Below the pieces are notes generated by a model. It was given only the letters and a program-made list of their open reading frames with translations, was not told the origin of the DNA and made no database searches. A DNA stretch of 64,000 bases from Stenotrophomonas cyclobalanopsidis (lineage in GTDB: Bacteria; Pseudomonadota; Gammaproteobacteria; Xanthomonadales; Xanthomonadaceae). A program made the position numbers and the translations under genes. Of this stretch, positions 34,670 to 43,134 are shown in pieces (the first letter of the stretch is position 1; the number at the start of each line of letters is the position of its first letter). The DNA lies in contig NZ_VYKI01000011.1 in assembly GCF_008710035.1 (NCBI RefSeq), positions 77,924 through 141,923 of the forward strand. Reading direction: 5' to 3'.

Positions 34670-35548
34670 TCACTGGGTCAGGTCGTTGCGCAGGATCGTG
34701 CCGAGGCCGAAGCACTCGCGGCGGCTCTGGTTGTGGCTCAGCGGCTCGGCGCCCTGGGTGCGCGCCTTGTCGGTGAACCACAGGCTGCCCGCCGCCTTCT
34801 GGCTGCTGCATTCCAGGAAACCGTCCGAGCAGGACGACAGCCAGTTCTGGGTGAACTCCAGGCCGACGTTGGCCGCATACCCGCCGCAGTAGCTGTTGCT
34901 GTCCCACACGGCCGATTCGACATCGCTGCCGACCACCGCGCGGAAGGGCTTGGGCAATGCCGGGCGGCCGGCGGTGCCGTACAGGTTCTGCGCGTTGTAG
35001 GTGGCCATGTGGCCGACCTGCTGCATGCGCACGGCATCGTTCTTGTAGCCCAGCAGCCAGCCCAGCGAGGTCTCGAAGCTGTTGCCGTTGAGCACCGCGT
35101 CGGCCAGCGGCGTGCCCGCCGAGGACGGCGCCAGCGCGGTGACCTTGCGCACCGTGCTGATGATCTTCGGATAGCGGCTGTCGTAGGTGGGGTTGGACAG
35201 GATCCAGCGCACCACGTTGCCGCCGTTGGAATGGGTAATGACCACCAGCTGGGTGATGCCGCGGCTGTCGATGAAGCGGGTCAGCTGGTTGGCCAGGCAG
35301 CCGGCAGCTTCCGGCTTCCACATGTACTGGGTGAAATCGCAGTTGATGACCACGTAGTTGCTGCTGTTCGGCAGGCCCTGGCGCACGGTGTCGATGATCG
35401 CCGGCTGCCAGTAGTCCTGGGTGGCATCGGTCTGTGCGCCGGTGCCGTGCACGAAGGCCACGCCGTAGACATCGGCGGCCTGCGCCGGGGTGCAGGCCAG
35501 GCCCAGCAGCAGGGCCAGGGCGGTACTTCCTGTTGCGGTGCTGCGCAT
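34670..35548 (-). CDS. Secreted alpha/beta hydrolase, lipase-like
   Basis: The 292-residue precursor has a signal peptide (MRSTATGSTALALLLGLACT) and an early VAFVHGTGAQTD oxyanion-type loop. The nucleophile elbow reads THSNGG, a variant of GxSxG with Thr first. Cys residues are placed for several disulfides, fitting secretion. The substrate is unknown. It precedes the secreted beta-rich protein gene in an apparent two-gene operon, so that protein may be a partner or binding module. It is divergent from the class A phosphatase gene. Confidence 0.78.
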   Translation of the reverse strand: MRSTATGSTALALLLGLACTPAQAADVYGVAFVHGTGAQTDATQDYWQPAIIDTVRQGLPNSSNYVVINCDFTQYMWKPEAAGCLANQLTRFIDSRGITQLVVITHSNGGNVVRWILSNPTYDSRYPKIISTVRKVTALAPSSAGTPLADAVLNGNSFETSLGWLLGYKNDAVRMQQVGHMATYNAQNLYGTAGRPALPKPFRAVVGSDVESAVWDSNSYCGGYAANVGLEFTQNWLSSCSDGFLECSSQKAAGSLWFTDKARTQGAEPLSHNQSRRECFGLGTILRNDLTQ

Positions 35549-35758
35549 CGCATCTCTCCCTCGTCAGCGGATCCCCCCGGCCCGGCTGTGGGCTGATGCT
35601 GGCGGCGATCGCGCGTGAAAGTCCGTGCGCTGCGCCCTTATTCGGAAGATTGGCGAAGATGGATGATGTTGTTGCAGGATAGTGAGTACCCAGCGCCACC
35701 ATGCCGGGTCTGGCCGTATGATCGATGGACGCTGCGGGCGGCAGGAGGTGCTGCGATC

Positions 35759-36631
35759 ATGGCCGCTGTGTTTCCCGTCTCGAGCCTGCCCATGTCTTTG
35801 TCTGCCCTTCCCGCCCGCCCGCTGCTCGGCCTGGCCATCGCCCTGTCGCTGGCCGGTTGCGCGTCCACCACCACCGCACCCACCGCGGTGGAAGCCAACG
35901 TCACCACCAAGGCGGTGGGCTACCTGGACAAGGCCGCCGTGCCGGCCAGCATCGCCCTGGTACCGGCGCCGCCGGCAGCCGGTTCGGCCGGTTTCGCGCT
36001 GGATGAGCAGGTCAGCCGCGAAGCCCGCGCCCTGCGTGGCACGCCGCGCTTCAGCCAGGCGACCCGCGACGCCGAGCTCGGCTTCCCCGAGGGGGCCAAC
36101 CAGTTCTCCTGCGCCGCCGACATCGACGTGGACGCGGTGAAGACCCCCGCCCTGTACCGCCTGCTGGAGCGCAGCCGCATCGATGCCAGCGCAGCCACCA
36201 AGGTTGCCAAGAACCAGTACCAGCGTCCGCGCCCCTTCATGGTCAACGGCGAGCCGACCTGCACGCCCGACGATGAAGCCGGCCTGCGAAAGAACGGCTC
36301 CTATCCGTCGGGCCACACCTCCATCGGCTGGGCCTGGGCGCTGATTCTCTCGGAGATCGCGCCGGACCGCGCCGACGCCATCCAGGCGCGTGGCCGCAAC
36401 TACGGCGAGAGCCGCCTGGTGTGCAACGTGCACTGGCAGAGCGACATCCTCGAAGGCCGTTTCATGGGCGCCGCCGCCGTAGCGCGCCTGCATGACAACG
36501 CCGCGTTCAACAAGGATCTGCTGGCGGCACGCAAGGAGATCGCCGACGCTCGCAAGGCCGGCCTGCATTCCAGCCGCGACTGCGCGGCCGAGGAAGCGGT
36601 GCTGAAGGTGCGGCCGGAAAGCGCGCTGTAA
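35759..36631 (+). CDS. Class A non-specific acid phosphatase (PAP2 superfamily), lipoprotein
   Basis: The 290-residue protein carries the phosphatase motifs in order: KNQYQRPRP (KX6RP), PSGHTS, and SRLVCNVHWQSD (SRX5HXXXD). It acts on phosphomonoesters outside the cytoplasm. The lipobox LAGC near residue 34 suggests lipid anchoring. I chose the ATG at 35759 because AGGAGG lies ten bases upstream; the ATG at 35792 would also give a signal but lacks a ribosome site. It is monocistronic. Confidence 0.9.
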   Translation: MAAVFPVSSLPMSLSALPARPLLGLAIALSLAGCASTTTAPTAVEANVTTKAVGYLDKAAVPASIALVPAPPAAGSAGFALDEQVSREARALRGTPRFSQATRDAELGFPEGANQFSCAADIDVDAVKTPALYRLLERSRIDASAATKVAKNQYQRPRPFMVNGEPTCTPDDEAGLRKNGSYPSGHTSIGWAWALILSEIAPDRADAIQARGRNYGESRLVCNVHWQSDILEGRFMGAAAVARLHDNAAFNKDLLAARKEIADARKAGLHSSRDCAAEEAVLKVRPESAL

Positions 36632-36663
36632 GGCATCGCCGTTGCGCTCGCCGTTTCGCGGCG

Positions 36664-37593
36664 CTACTGACTGCGCCGCGGAACGGCCGCATCGGCGATG
36701 GCCTTTGTCAGCGTCGCCTTGTTGCCACCGCGCGGCCAACCCACCACCCGCGCGGCGACCCTGCCGTCGCGCAGGATGTAGAACGTGGGTGTTCCCCAGT
36801 AGCCGACGTCGGGAAAACCGGACTGACGGGCCACAATGTGGATCGGCAGATCAGGATGACGCTCGTCCCAGTCCGTGAAGATGCGCGGATTGAGCGTTCC
36901 ATCCTGCGGCGACATCCACAGGGCGCGCGGACCGGAAAGCATCCGCAGCAACTCGGGGTCTGTGCGCGCAGCTTCTGCAGCTGCCCGCGTGAAGCCGCAG
37001 GCAGGATGCGCGATAACGATGATGTCCAGCGACGCCAGGTCGGCCTGAGCCGGGCTGAAGCTCTCGCCATCGGGACCAGGTGTCCAGTACTCAAGCGGCT
37101 TGATGGCATCCGGGAATCGCGGCACGGGACGGCCATTGAACGCCGCCAGCCACGGCGATGCAGGCGTCAACGCAAGGGCATCACGGCTCAGCATGGCAAT
37201 GGCCGCTCCGGCGCGTGCATCGGCAGGATGCAGCTCACCTCGTCTGCGCAGCTCGGCGCCCAGGCGCAGTGCAATGGCCGAGTAGCGTGGCTGTTTGCTT
37301 GCCACAGCTGCGGTGTGGGTCGCCCTCAGCAGGACCCGCAGGTCAGATGCAGCCAGCGAGGACAGCGTATCGGTGTGAGGCAGGACACTTGTATCGAACA
37401 CACGATCAACCTGCGCCCCGCGCTCGCGCCAGTCATGCTCCGGCCCCGAGAGTCTTTCCCACGTTCGCTGCACGATGGCGTGGCCCTGCTCCAGGGATTC
37501 GCCGGCTGCACAGGGAAAGGCCAGGATCACCGCCAGCATGGTGGCGACGGGAAGAAACCCACGCATGACGGTGCGTTGGAGCCGCAGGGCCAT
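36664..37593 (-). CDS. Secreted thioredoxin-like protein with a single-Cys active-site position
   Basis: The 309-residue precursor has a signal peptide (about 1-30). The middle is helical. The C-terminal half (about 180-300) looks like a thioredoxin fold: a strand then HPACGFTRAAAEA, where a CxxC redox pair would be expected but only one Cys is present, and later WGTPTFYILRDGRVAARVVG with the cis-Pro loop. It may be a chaperone, sensor or inactive relative. The ATG at 37593 follows the upstream gene's stop by two bases (TGATCATG), indicating coupling. Its partner is a Cys-rich secreted protein. Confidence 0.68.
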   Translation of the reverse strand: MALRLQRTVMRGFLPVATMLAVILAFPCAAGESLEQGHAIVQRTWERLSGPEHDWRERGAQVDRVFDTSVLPHTDTLSSLAASDLRVLLRATHTAAVASKQPRYSAIALRLGAELRRRGELHPADARAGAAIAMLSRDALALTPASPWLAAFNGRPVPRFPDAIKPLEYWTPGPDGESFSPAQADLASLDIIVIAHPACGFTRAAAEAARTDPELLRMLSGPRALWMSPQDGTLNPRIFTDWDERHPDLPIHIVARQSGFPDVGYWGTPTFYILRDGRVAARVVGWPRGGNKATLTKAIADAAVPRRSQ

Positions 37594-37595
37594 GA

Positions 37596-38153
37596 TCAGC
37601 AGTTGGACGTGCATATGTGAGCCGTCGATTCCTCGCAGGTCGCGTGCGAGATGCACTTGTAGCCGGGATAGTCCGCCTCGTTGCAGTGTTCTCCCACACC
37701 ACAACGCAGGCTGCGCGCAGAACCCAGGATCTGCAGAACCTGCTGGTCTTCCTCCGAATTGACCCTGACATCAGGCATGACGGCTACCAGATGCTGGAAG
37801 CCAAATGGTTTGAGAACACGCTGGATGTCCGCAGCGCCCAGTTCCCGGACGAGATCAGAGTAATCAAATGATGCCAGCCCCCTCGCGTTGAACTGCAGCG
37901 CTCCGACAAAGCGTGTACGGGCTGAGGGACTGAGCTTGTAGAGTGGGAAGGCGTCAGTCCCCTCCATCGTTCTGGCGTACGCATCAAATGATCGGCGATC
38001 AGTGATCGGCGCCGTTCGTCTGTCCAGTTCCAAGCGCTGTCCCTCAAGGGTTGCCTGGGCTGTCAGCGCTGCGGGGGATGCGTTGACACGCGCCTGCAGT
38101 GAGGCAAGCAGAAAGGTCGCTGCGACAACGGTCTTCCATGTCCTGGACATCAT
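37596..38153 (-). CDS. Secreted protein with six-Cys C-terminal tail
   Basis: The 185-residue precursor has a signal peptide (MMSRTWKTVVAATFLLASLQ). The mature part has no Cys until the last 37 residues, which hold six (spacing LRCG, EHC, YKC, ATC, HIC, SNC at the very end). That pattern suggests a disulfide-knotted tail. GGAGG seven bases upstream supports the ATG at 38153. The gene and its partner look less GC-rich than the surroundings, hinting at later acquisition. I recognise no family. Confidence 0.68.
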   Translation of the reverse strand: MMSRTWKTVVAATFLLASLQARVNASPAALTAQATLEGQRLELDRRTAPITDRRSFDAYARTMEGTDAFPLYKLSPSARTRFVGALQFNARGLASFDYSDLVRELGAADIQRVLKPFGFQHLVAVMPDVRVNSEEDQQVLQILGSARSLRCGVGEHCNEADYPGYKCISHATCEESTAHICTSNC

Positions 38154-38310
38154 TGCACTACCTCCTCATCCCGGGAGATTCCGGCGCTCCAGTACTACAC
38201 CGTTTCTGGCGAGCTGCTGCCGGTTCGCCGTGTTTTTCGTTGAATTCCTATATCCGGGTTGCGCATGCCAAGAAACGCAGGTTCGTTCACGTCACAGAGA
38301 GACGAACTTC
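38154..38310. other. Non-coding region upstream of the Cys-rich gene
   Basis: AT-richer than the flanks, with a probable promoter for the minus-strand secreted pair somewhere here. I see no reliable -35/-10 pair. No gene. It runs up to the terminator at 38311. Confidence 0.4.
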
Positions 38311-38343
38311 GGAAATAGAAACGGCGCGGTTGCCCGCGCCGTT
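38311..38343 (-). terminator. Second minus-strand terminator beyond the TonB receptor gene
   Basis: A 10-bp stem AACGGCGCGG / CCGCGCCGTT (38320-38329 with 38334-38343) and a TTGC loop. On the minus strand it is followed by TTTCTATTT. It follows the 21-bp fragment resembling a TonB gene end at 38361-38381. Confidence 0.65.
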
Positions 38344-38360
38344 CCGGGTGACAGCTACCA

Positions 38361-38381
38361 CATCAACGGTATCAGAACTTC
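38361..38381 (-). pseudogene. 21-bp fragment resembling the TonB gene 3' end
   Basis: The sequence matches 38478-38498 at 19 of 21 positions, including the last Lys-Phe codons and the TGA stop of the intact TonB receptor gene. It is cut off directly by a SMAG palindrome. It has its own terminator beyond it. It is either a remnant of a duplicated receptor gene or coincidence in a short stretch. Confidence 0.4.
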
Positions 38382-38431
38382 AGAGCCGAGCCATGCTCGG
38401 CTAACAGCAGTCGAGCATGGCTCGACTCTAC
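38382..38431. repeat. Hybrid SMAG pair
   Basis: Arm one is AGAGCCGAGCCATGCTCGGCT (38382-38402, without the GTAG head). Arm two is AGTCGAGCATGGCTCGACTC, ending TAC (38409-38431). The two arms belong to different SMAG sequence variants, though each is palindromic by itself. Confidence 0.75.
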
Positions 38432-38467
38432 AAAAGCAGAAGGGCCGGCATTGCGCCGGCCCTTCAT
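38431..38467 (-). terminator. Terminator of the TonB receptor gene
   Basis: An 11-bp stem GAAGGGCCGGC / GCCGGCCCTTC (38439-38449 with 38455-38465). On the minus strand it is followed by TGCTTTTG. It lies 20 bp beyond the receptor stop codon. Confidence 0.65.
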
Positions 38468-38488
38468 TGCATCACGCCATCAACCGCA

Positions 38489-40756
38489 TCAGAACTTCGC
38501 GGTGAACTCGACGCCGAACGTGCGCGGCTCGTTGAGGAAGCCGGTCAGGTTGTTGAAGTCGATCGCACCGACCACGCGGGTCTGGTTGGTCAGGTTGCGG
38601 CCGAACACAGCCACGTCGTACTGGCCGTAACCCCAGTTGTAGCCCACGCGCAGGCCACCTTCCAGCGAGCTGCGGCTGCGGAACTCCGGCGACTCGTACA
38701 GGAAGAAGTTCACCGGACCCTTGTAGGCCCAATCGGTGTAGACGTAGACCTCGCTGGCATCGTTCACCGGGAAGCCGGCACGCAGGGTAAGGTTGTGGAT
38801 CCACTTCGGCGCCTGCGGCAGCGGGTTGCCGTTGACCAGCGCGTAGGTGCCACCGTTGATGATGGTGGTCGGGTCGGTGATGGTGCAGCCACCGCCACAG
38901 ATCGCCACGGCCAGATCCTTGTCCTTGATCTCAGTGTCGTTGTAGCTGCTGCCCAGGGTCATCAGCACGTGGTCGGTCAGGTACGCCTCGAAGTCCAGCT
39001 CGAAGCCCTGGCCGATGGTCTTGTCGGCGTTGAGCAGGGTGGCGGTGTTGTTGCTGCCACCCACGGCGATCAGCTGCTGGCCATCGACGTTGTAGCGGAA
39101 CACGTTGAAGCCCAAGCGTGCGCGACGGTCGAACAGATCGGCCTTGATGCCGGCTTCATACGAGATCACCTTCTCCGAATCGGCCTGGGTGACGCCGCCG
39201 AAGGCCAGGCGACCCTGGATCGACGGTGCACGGAAGCCCTTGGCCACGCGCGCATAGGCGTTGATGTTGTCGGTGATCTGGTAGACGCCGCTCAGGTCCC
39301 AGCTGACGTCGTCGACATCGCTGTTGGCCAGATACGGGCCGCTGACCGGCGTGCCGCCCGGCACGGCCTGCAGCACGCTGGCGGTGAAGTCCTTCTTGTC
39401 CTGGGTGTAACGCACGCCGGCACGCAGCTTGAAGCGGTCGGTCACGTCCAGGTCGCCCGAGGCGAACGCGGCCCAGGCCTTGTTGCGCTGGCTCTGCACG
39501 GCGTGGCCGGTCTGCGGGTTGCCCGGGGTCAGCGAGTCGTAGTTGAAGCTGTCGATGGTGACGTCTTCATCGAAGTAGAAGACGCCGGCCTGCCAGTCGA
39601 ATCGGCCCCACTCGTTGGATTCGACGCGGAATTCCTGCGTCCACTGACGGTGGTGCGGCAGGCCGTCGGCCGATTCGGACGGGAACGGAATCAGGCCGGG
39701 GCCGGAGTTGCCGGCACCCAGGAACGCCGCGCCGTAGCCACCATCGACGTCGCCGTGGTTCAGCGATTCGGCGGTTTCATAGCCGGTGATCGAGTGCAGG
39801 GTTACGCGGCCCAGGTCCCACTTGAGGCGTGCGCTGCCGCCCCAGGTTTCTAGGTTGGAGAAGTTCAGGCCATCGGTGGAGACCTTGTCGCGGTCGAAGT
39901 TCTCGACCAGCGCGTTGCTGCCCTTCTGGATGATGTTGGCGCGGAACAGGCGCGCGGTGCCGTTGAGCTTGCGCTTGTGCAGGTTGAACAGCGCTTCGAC
40001 GTCGTCACCTTCGTACAGGAACTGCACGCGGCCGGCGCCCTCGTCATAGCCTTCAAAGCCCGAGCTCGGCGCGTTGGCGACGGTGTTGTCGACGTAGTTC
40101 TCGCGGCGCTGGTACAGCGCCGACACGCGCGCCGACCAGCGGCTGGTCAGCGGGCCGCCGTAGGCGCCCTGCACGTTCCAGGTGTCATAGCTGCCGTAGG
40201 AGACCTTCACGTAGCCGTCGGCGTCCTGCGACGGGCGCGCCGAATCGAACTTCACCACGCCGGCCGGGGTGTTGCGGCCGAACAGCGTGCCCTGCGGGCC
40301 ACGCAGCACTTCCACACCGGCCAGGTCGAACAGCGGGAAGCCCTTCAGCAGCGGGCTTTCCTGCACCACGTCGTCGTACACCAGCGACACCGGCTGCGAT
40401 GCGTTGAGATCGAAGTCGGTGTTGCCCAGGCCGCGGATGTAGAAGCGCGGGAAGGCGCGGCCGTACGACGATTCGATGTTCAGGCTCGGCACGCGCGCGG
40501 ACAGGAAACGGATGTCGTCGCCGGCGGAGCCGAGCACATCCAGCTTCTCGCCCTGGATCGCGGTGATCGCGACCGGCACGTCCTTGGCGTTCTCGACGCG
40601 GCGCTGCGCGGTGACCTGGAGGGCATCGAGGGCAACCGGATCCTTGGCAGCAGGGGTTTCCTGGGCGGCTGCCACCAGCGGCAGCAGGGCGGAAAGAGCG
40701 GCAACGAGGGGACGCGCGACCGGAGTGCGGCCACGGAATGTGCGGGTCGGAGACAT
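38489..40756 (-). CDS. TonB-dependent outer-membrane receptor
   Basis: The 755-residue precursor has a signal peptide ending near VAAAQE, then a plug domain (about 50-170) with RFYIRGLGN and VEVLRGPQGTLFGRNTPAG, and a beta-barrel ending in the aromatic residue Phe (FTAKF). A clear TonB box is not obvious; VALDALQVTAQRR is the candidate. The barrel style resembles receptors of the sphingomonad/xanthomonad type, with ligand unknown. I use the ATG at 40756; an upstream TTG frame to 40813 is unlikely. No strong ribosome site is visible. Confidence 0.92.
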   Translation of the reverse strand: MSPTRTFRGRTPVARPLVAALSALLPLVAAAQETPAAKDPVALDALQVTAQRRVENAKDVPVAITAIQGEKLDVLGSAGDDIRFLSARVPSLNIESSYGRAFPRFYIRGLGNTDFDLNASQPVSLVYDDVVQESPLLKGFPLFDLAGVEVLRGPQGTLFGRNTPAGVVKFDSARPSQDADGYVKVSYGSYDTWNVQGAYGGPLTSRWSARVSALYQRRENYVDNTVANAPSSGFEGYDEGAGRVQFLYEGDDVEALFNLHKRKLNGTARLFRANIIQKGSNALVENFDRDKVSTDGLNFSNLETWGGSARLKWDLGRVTLHSITGYETAESLNHGDVDGGYGAAFLGAGNSGPGLIPFPSESADGLPHHRQWTQEFRVESNEWGRFDWQAGVFYFDEDVTIDSFNYDSLTPGNPQTGHAVQSQRNKAWAAFASGDLDVTDRFKLRAGVRYTQDKKDFTASVLQAVPGGTPVSGPYLANSDVDDVSWDLSGVYQITDNINAYARVAKGFRAPSIQGRLAFGGVTQADSEKVISYEAGIKADLFDRRARLGFNVFRYNVDGQQLIAVGGSNNTATLLNADKTIGQGFELDFEAYLTDHVLMTLGSSYNDTEIKDKDLAVAICGGGCTITDPTTIINGGTYALVNGNPLPQAPKWIHNLTLRAGFPVNDASEVYVYTDWAYKGPVNFFLYESPEFRSRSSLEGGLRVGYNWGYGQYDVAVFGRNLTNQTRVVGAIDFNNLTGFLNEPRTFGVEFTAKF

Positions 40757-40916
40757 GGCGGTAGGCTGTGTTTGGAGGGGTGGTGAAACGGCGCTACCAG
40801 ATAATTGTTGCAATACAGCACCTGCGTCGCAAATACCGATCGTTCATGGCCCCTCACCGGCAGGCCCGCGGCGGACCGCTAGACTCGGTGTTTCCCCCTG
40901 CCAGAGAGCTGCTGCG

Positions 40917-41954
40917 ATGACCCAGTGGTACTTCCATGCTGCCGGCCAGGCCGAGCGGATCGGCCCGCTCGACGAGGACGCTGCGCGCCGTTTTGCGCAG
41001 GCCAACCCGCACGCGCTGGCCTGGCGCCAGGGCATGGAAGGGTGGACACCCGTGTCCGACATCAGCGTCCTGCAGGGGTCTGCAGCAGCGGCAGCGCCTG
41101 CTGCACCCGTCCCTGCGCCGCCGGTCCTGCCCGCTGCCGCACCGGCCGCAACCGAGACGGTCAGCAGCAGCGGCGGCCACGGCGATCCGATCGATTTCCG
41201 CATCGTCGGCCATGAAATGCAGTTCGTGGAGATCGGCCTGGACCCGGGTGAAAGCGCGATCGCCGAAGCCGGCGCGCTGATGTTCAAGGAATCCACGGTG
41301 CAGATGGACACGGTGTTCGGCGACGGCTCGCAGGCCAGCAGCGGCTTCATGGGCAAGGTGATGGCCGCCGGCCGCCGCGTGGTGACCGGCGAAAGCCTGT
41401 TCGCCACCGTCTACACCCAGACCGGCACCGGCCGCGGCAAGGTCGCCTTCGCCGCGCCCTACCCCGGCACGGTGCTGCCGATGAAGCTGGACCAGCACGG
41501 CGGACGCCTGATCTGCCAGAAGGACAGCTTCCTGGCCGGCGCGCGCGGCGTGCGCATCGGCGTGCAGTTCCAGCGCAGGATCATGACCGGCCTGTTCGGC
41601 GGCGAAGGCTTCGTCATGCAGAAGCTGGAGGGCGACGGCTGGGTCTTCATCCATGCCGGCGGTTGCGTGATCGAGCGCGAGCTGGCCGCCGGCGAGCGCC
41701 TGGATGTGGATACCGGCTGCGTGGTGGCCTACCACCCGACGGTGGAGATGGACGTGCGCCGGGTCAGCGGCATCAAGAGCATGCTGTTCGGTGGTGAGGG
41801 CGTGTTCCTGGCCACCCTGACCGGGCCGGGCAAGGTCTGGCTGCAGTCGCTGCCGTTCTCGCGCCTGGCCGGGCGCATGTGGATGGCCGCGCCGCAGGGG
41901 GGCGGCAAGCGCCGCGGCGAAAGCGGGTTCCTGGGCGGCGACAACCGGTTCTGA
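40917..41954 (+). CDS. GYF_2-like domain plus AIM24/TIGR00266 protein
   Basis: The 345-residue protein begins MTQWYFHAAGQAERIGPLDE, a GYF_2-type domain (about 1-50) with the GMEGWTPV turn. An Ala/Pro-rich linker (55-90) follows, then an AIM24-type beta-helix domain (about 95-320) with ESAIAEAGALMF and glycine-rich turns like MTGLFGGEGF. It lacks a signal sequence. The role of AIM24-type proteins in bacteria is not established. Monocistronic, with REPs right after the stop. Confidence 0.87.
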   Translation: MTQWYFHAAGQAERIGPLDEDAARRFAQANPHALAWRQGMEGWTPVSDISVLQGSAAAAAPAAPVPAPPVLPAAAPAATETVSSSGGHGDPIDFRIVGHEMQFVEIGLDPGESAIAEAGALMFKESTVQMDTVFGDGSQASSGFMGKVMAAGRRVVTGESLFATVYTQTGTGRGKVAFAAPYPGTVLPMKLDQHGGRLICQKDSFLAGARGVRIGVQFQRRIMTGLFGGEGFVMQKLEGDGWVFIHAGGCVIERELAAGERLDVDTGCVVAYHPTVEMDVRRVSGIKSMLFGGEGVFLATLTGPGKVWLQSLPFSRLAGRMWMAAPQGGGKRRGESGFLGGDNRF

Positions 41955-41962
41955 CGCTGCAC

Positions 41963-42032
41963 GGCAGCGCCGGGCCATGCCCGGCGAGCACAGCGGCACC
42001 TGAACCATCCGCCGGGCATGGACCGGCGCTAC
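41963..42032. repeat. Opposed GCCGGGC palindromes
   Basis: A SMAG-like element (GGCAGCGCCGGGCCATGCCC, 41963-41985) lacking the T of the GTAG head faces GCCGGGCATGGACCGGCGC, ending TAC (42011-42032). They lie between the AIM24-type and patatin genes. Confidence 0.75.
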
Positions 42033-42100
42033 CCATGGATTTTGCATCCTTCGGTATGCTGGCGCCCTTTCCTGAATCCGGCGCCCCGAGCGCATTGCCG

Positions 42101-43093
42101 ATGAGCCTGTTCCGCCCCCGCGTGCTGCTGTCCGTCGCCCTGCTCGGCCTGCTGGCCGGTTGCGGTGGCGAAGAGGTCCGCCCCACTCCGCCGCCGCAGC
42201 CGACCTTGGTGCCACAGGCCAAGCCGATCAGGATCGGCATCGCCCTCGGCGGTGGTGCGGCCAAGGGATTTGCCCACATCGGCGTGATCAAGATGCTGGA
42301 AGCCAATGGCTTCGAACCGGTGGTGGTGTCGGGCACCAGCGCCGGCAGCGTGGTCGGCGCGCTGTATGCCAGCGGCATGGACGCGTTCCAGATGCAGAGC
42401 AAGGCCGTGGCACTGGATGAAGCCAGCATCCGCGACGTGCGCCTGTTCTCCGGCGGCCTGGTGCAGGGCCAGAAGCTGCAGGACTACGTCAACGAACAGG
42501 TGGCCAACCGCCCGGCCGAGAAGCTGAAGAAGCCGTTCGCCGCCGTGGCCACCCAGCTGGAAACCGGCGAGCGCGCGATCTTCGTGCGCGGCAACGTCGG
42601 CCAGGCCGTGCGCGCCTCCAGCAGCATCCCCGGCGTGTTCGAGCCGGTGAAGATCGGTGGCCGCAACTACATCGACGGCGGCGTGGTCAGCCCGGTGCCG
42701 GTCGATGCCGCGCGCCAGCTGGGCGCCGAGTTCGTCATCGCCGTGGACATCTCCAGCAAGGCCAGCGGCAAGGCACCGACCGGCATGCTGGGCATCGTCA
42801 ACCAGTCGATCTCGATCATGGGCCAGCGCCTGGGCGAACAGGAACTGGCACGCGCCGACATCGTCATCCGGCCGAAGGTGCTGGACATCGGCGCCGCCGA
42901 TTTCAGCCAGCGCGGCACCGCGATTCTCGAGGGCGAGAAGGCTGCGATGGCGGCAATGCCGCAGATCCGCGCGAAGATCCAGCAGATGCAGAAGGCACGT
43001 GCCGCTGCACTGGCACCGGCTGCACCGGTGGTGCCGAAGTGCGATGAGCCCTCGCGCTTGGGCAGGCTGATGGGCCGCAAGGAAAAGTGCTGA
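42101..43093 (+). CDS. Patatin-like phospholipase, lipoprotein
   Basis: The 330-residue protein has a lipoprotein signal (MSLFRPRVLLSVALLGLLAGC). The patatin catalytic dyad is visible: GTSAGS (Ser in GxSxG) and the DGG motif (Asp), with the oxyanion loop GGGAAKG earlier. It probably hydrolyses phospholipid acyl esters in the envelope, like the RssA-like group. The ATG at 42101 starts the lipoprotein signal; an upstream frame to 42035 has a poor N-terminus. A clear terminator follows. Confidence 0.88.
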   Translation: MSLFRPRVLLSVALLGLLAGCGGEEVRPTPPPQPTLVPQAKPIRIGIALGGGAAKGFAHIGVIKMLEANGFEPVVVSGTSAGSVVGALYASGMDAFQMQSKAVALDEASIRDVRLFSGGLVQGQKLQDYVNEQVANRPAEKLKKPFAAVATQLETGERAIFVRGNVGQAVRASSSIPGVFEPVKIGGRNYIDGGVVSPVPVDAARQLGAEFVIAVDISSKASGKAPTGMLGIVNQSISIMGQRLGEQELARADIVIRPKVLDIGAADFSQRGTAILEGEKAAMAAMPQIRAKIQQMQKARAAALAPAAPVVPKCDEPSRLGRLMGRKEKC

Positions 43094-43102
43094 GTGTTCC
43101 GG

Positions 43103-43134
43103 CGCGCCGCTGCTGAGCGGCGCGTGATCTTTTT
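43103..43134 (+). terminator. Rho-independent terminator of the patatin gene
   Basis: A 9-bp stem CGCGCCGCT / AGCGGCGCG (43103-43111 with 43116-43124), loop GCTG, then TGATCTTTTT. It ends one base before the stop codon of the convergent helicase-like gene. Confidence 0.8.

Noticed and set aside
33456..35702. One long minus-strand frame spanning the beta-rich protein and the lipase gene
   Set aside because: The lipase is encoded in a different frame over 34670-35548. A signal peptide and ribosome site at 34658 show that the beta-rich protein starts there; no fusion exists.
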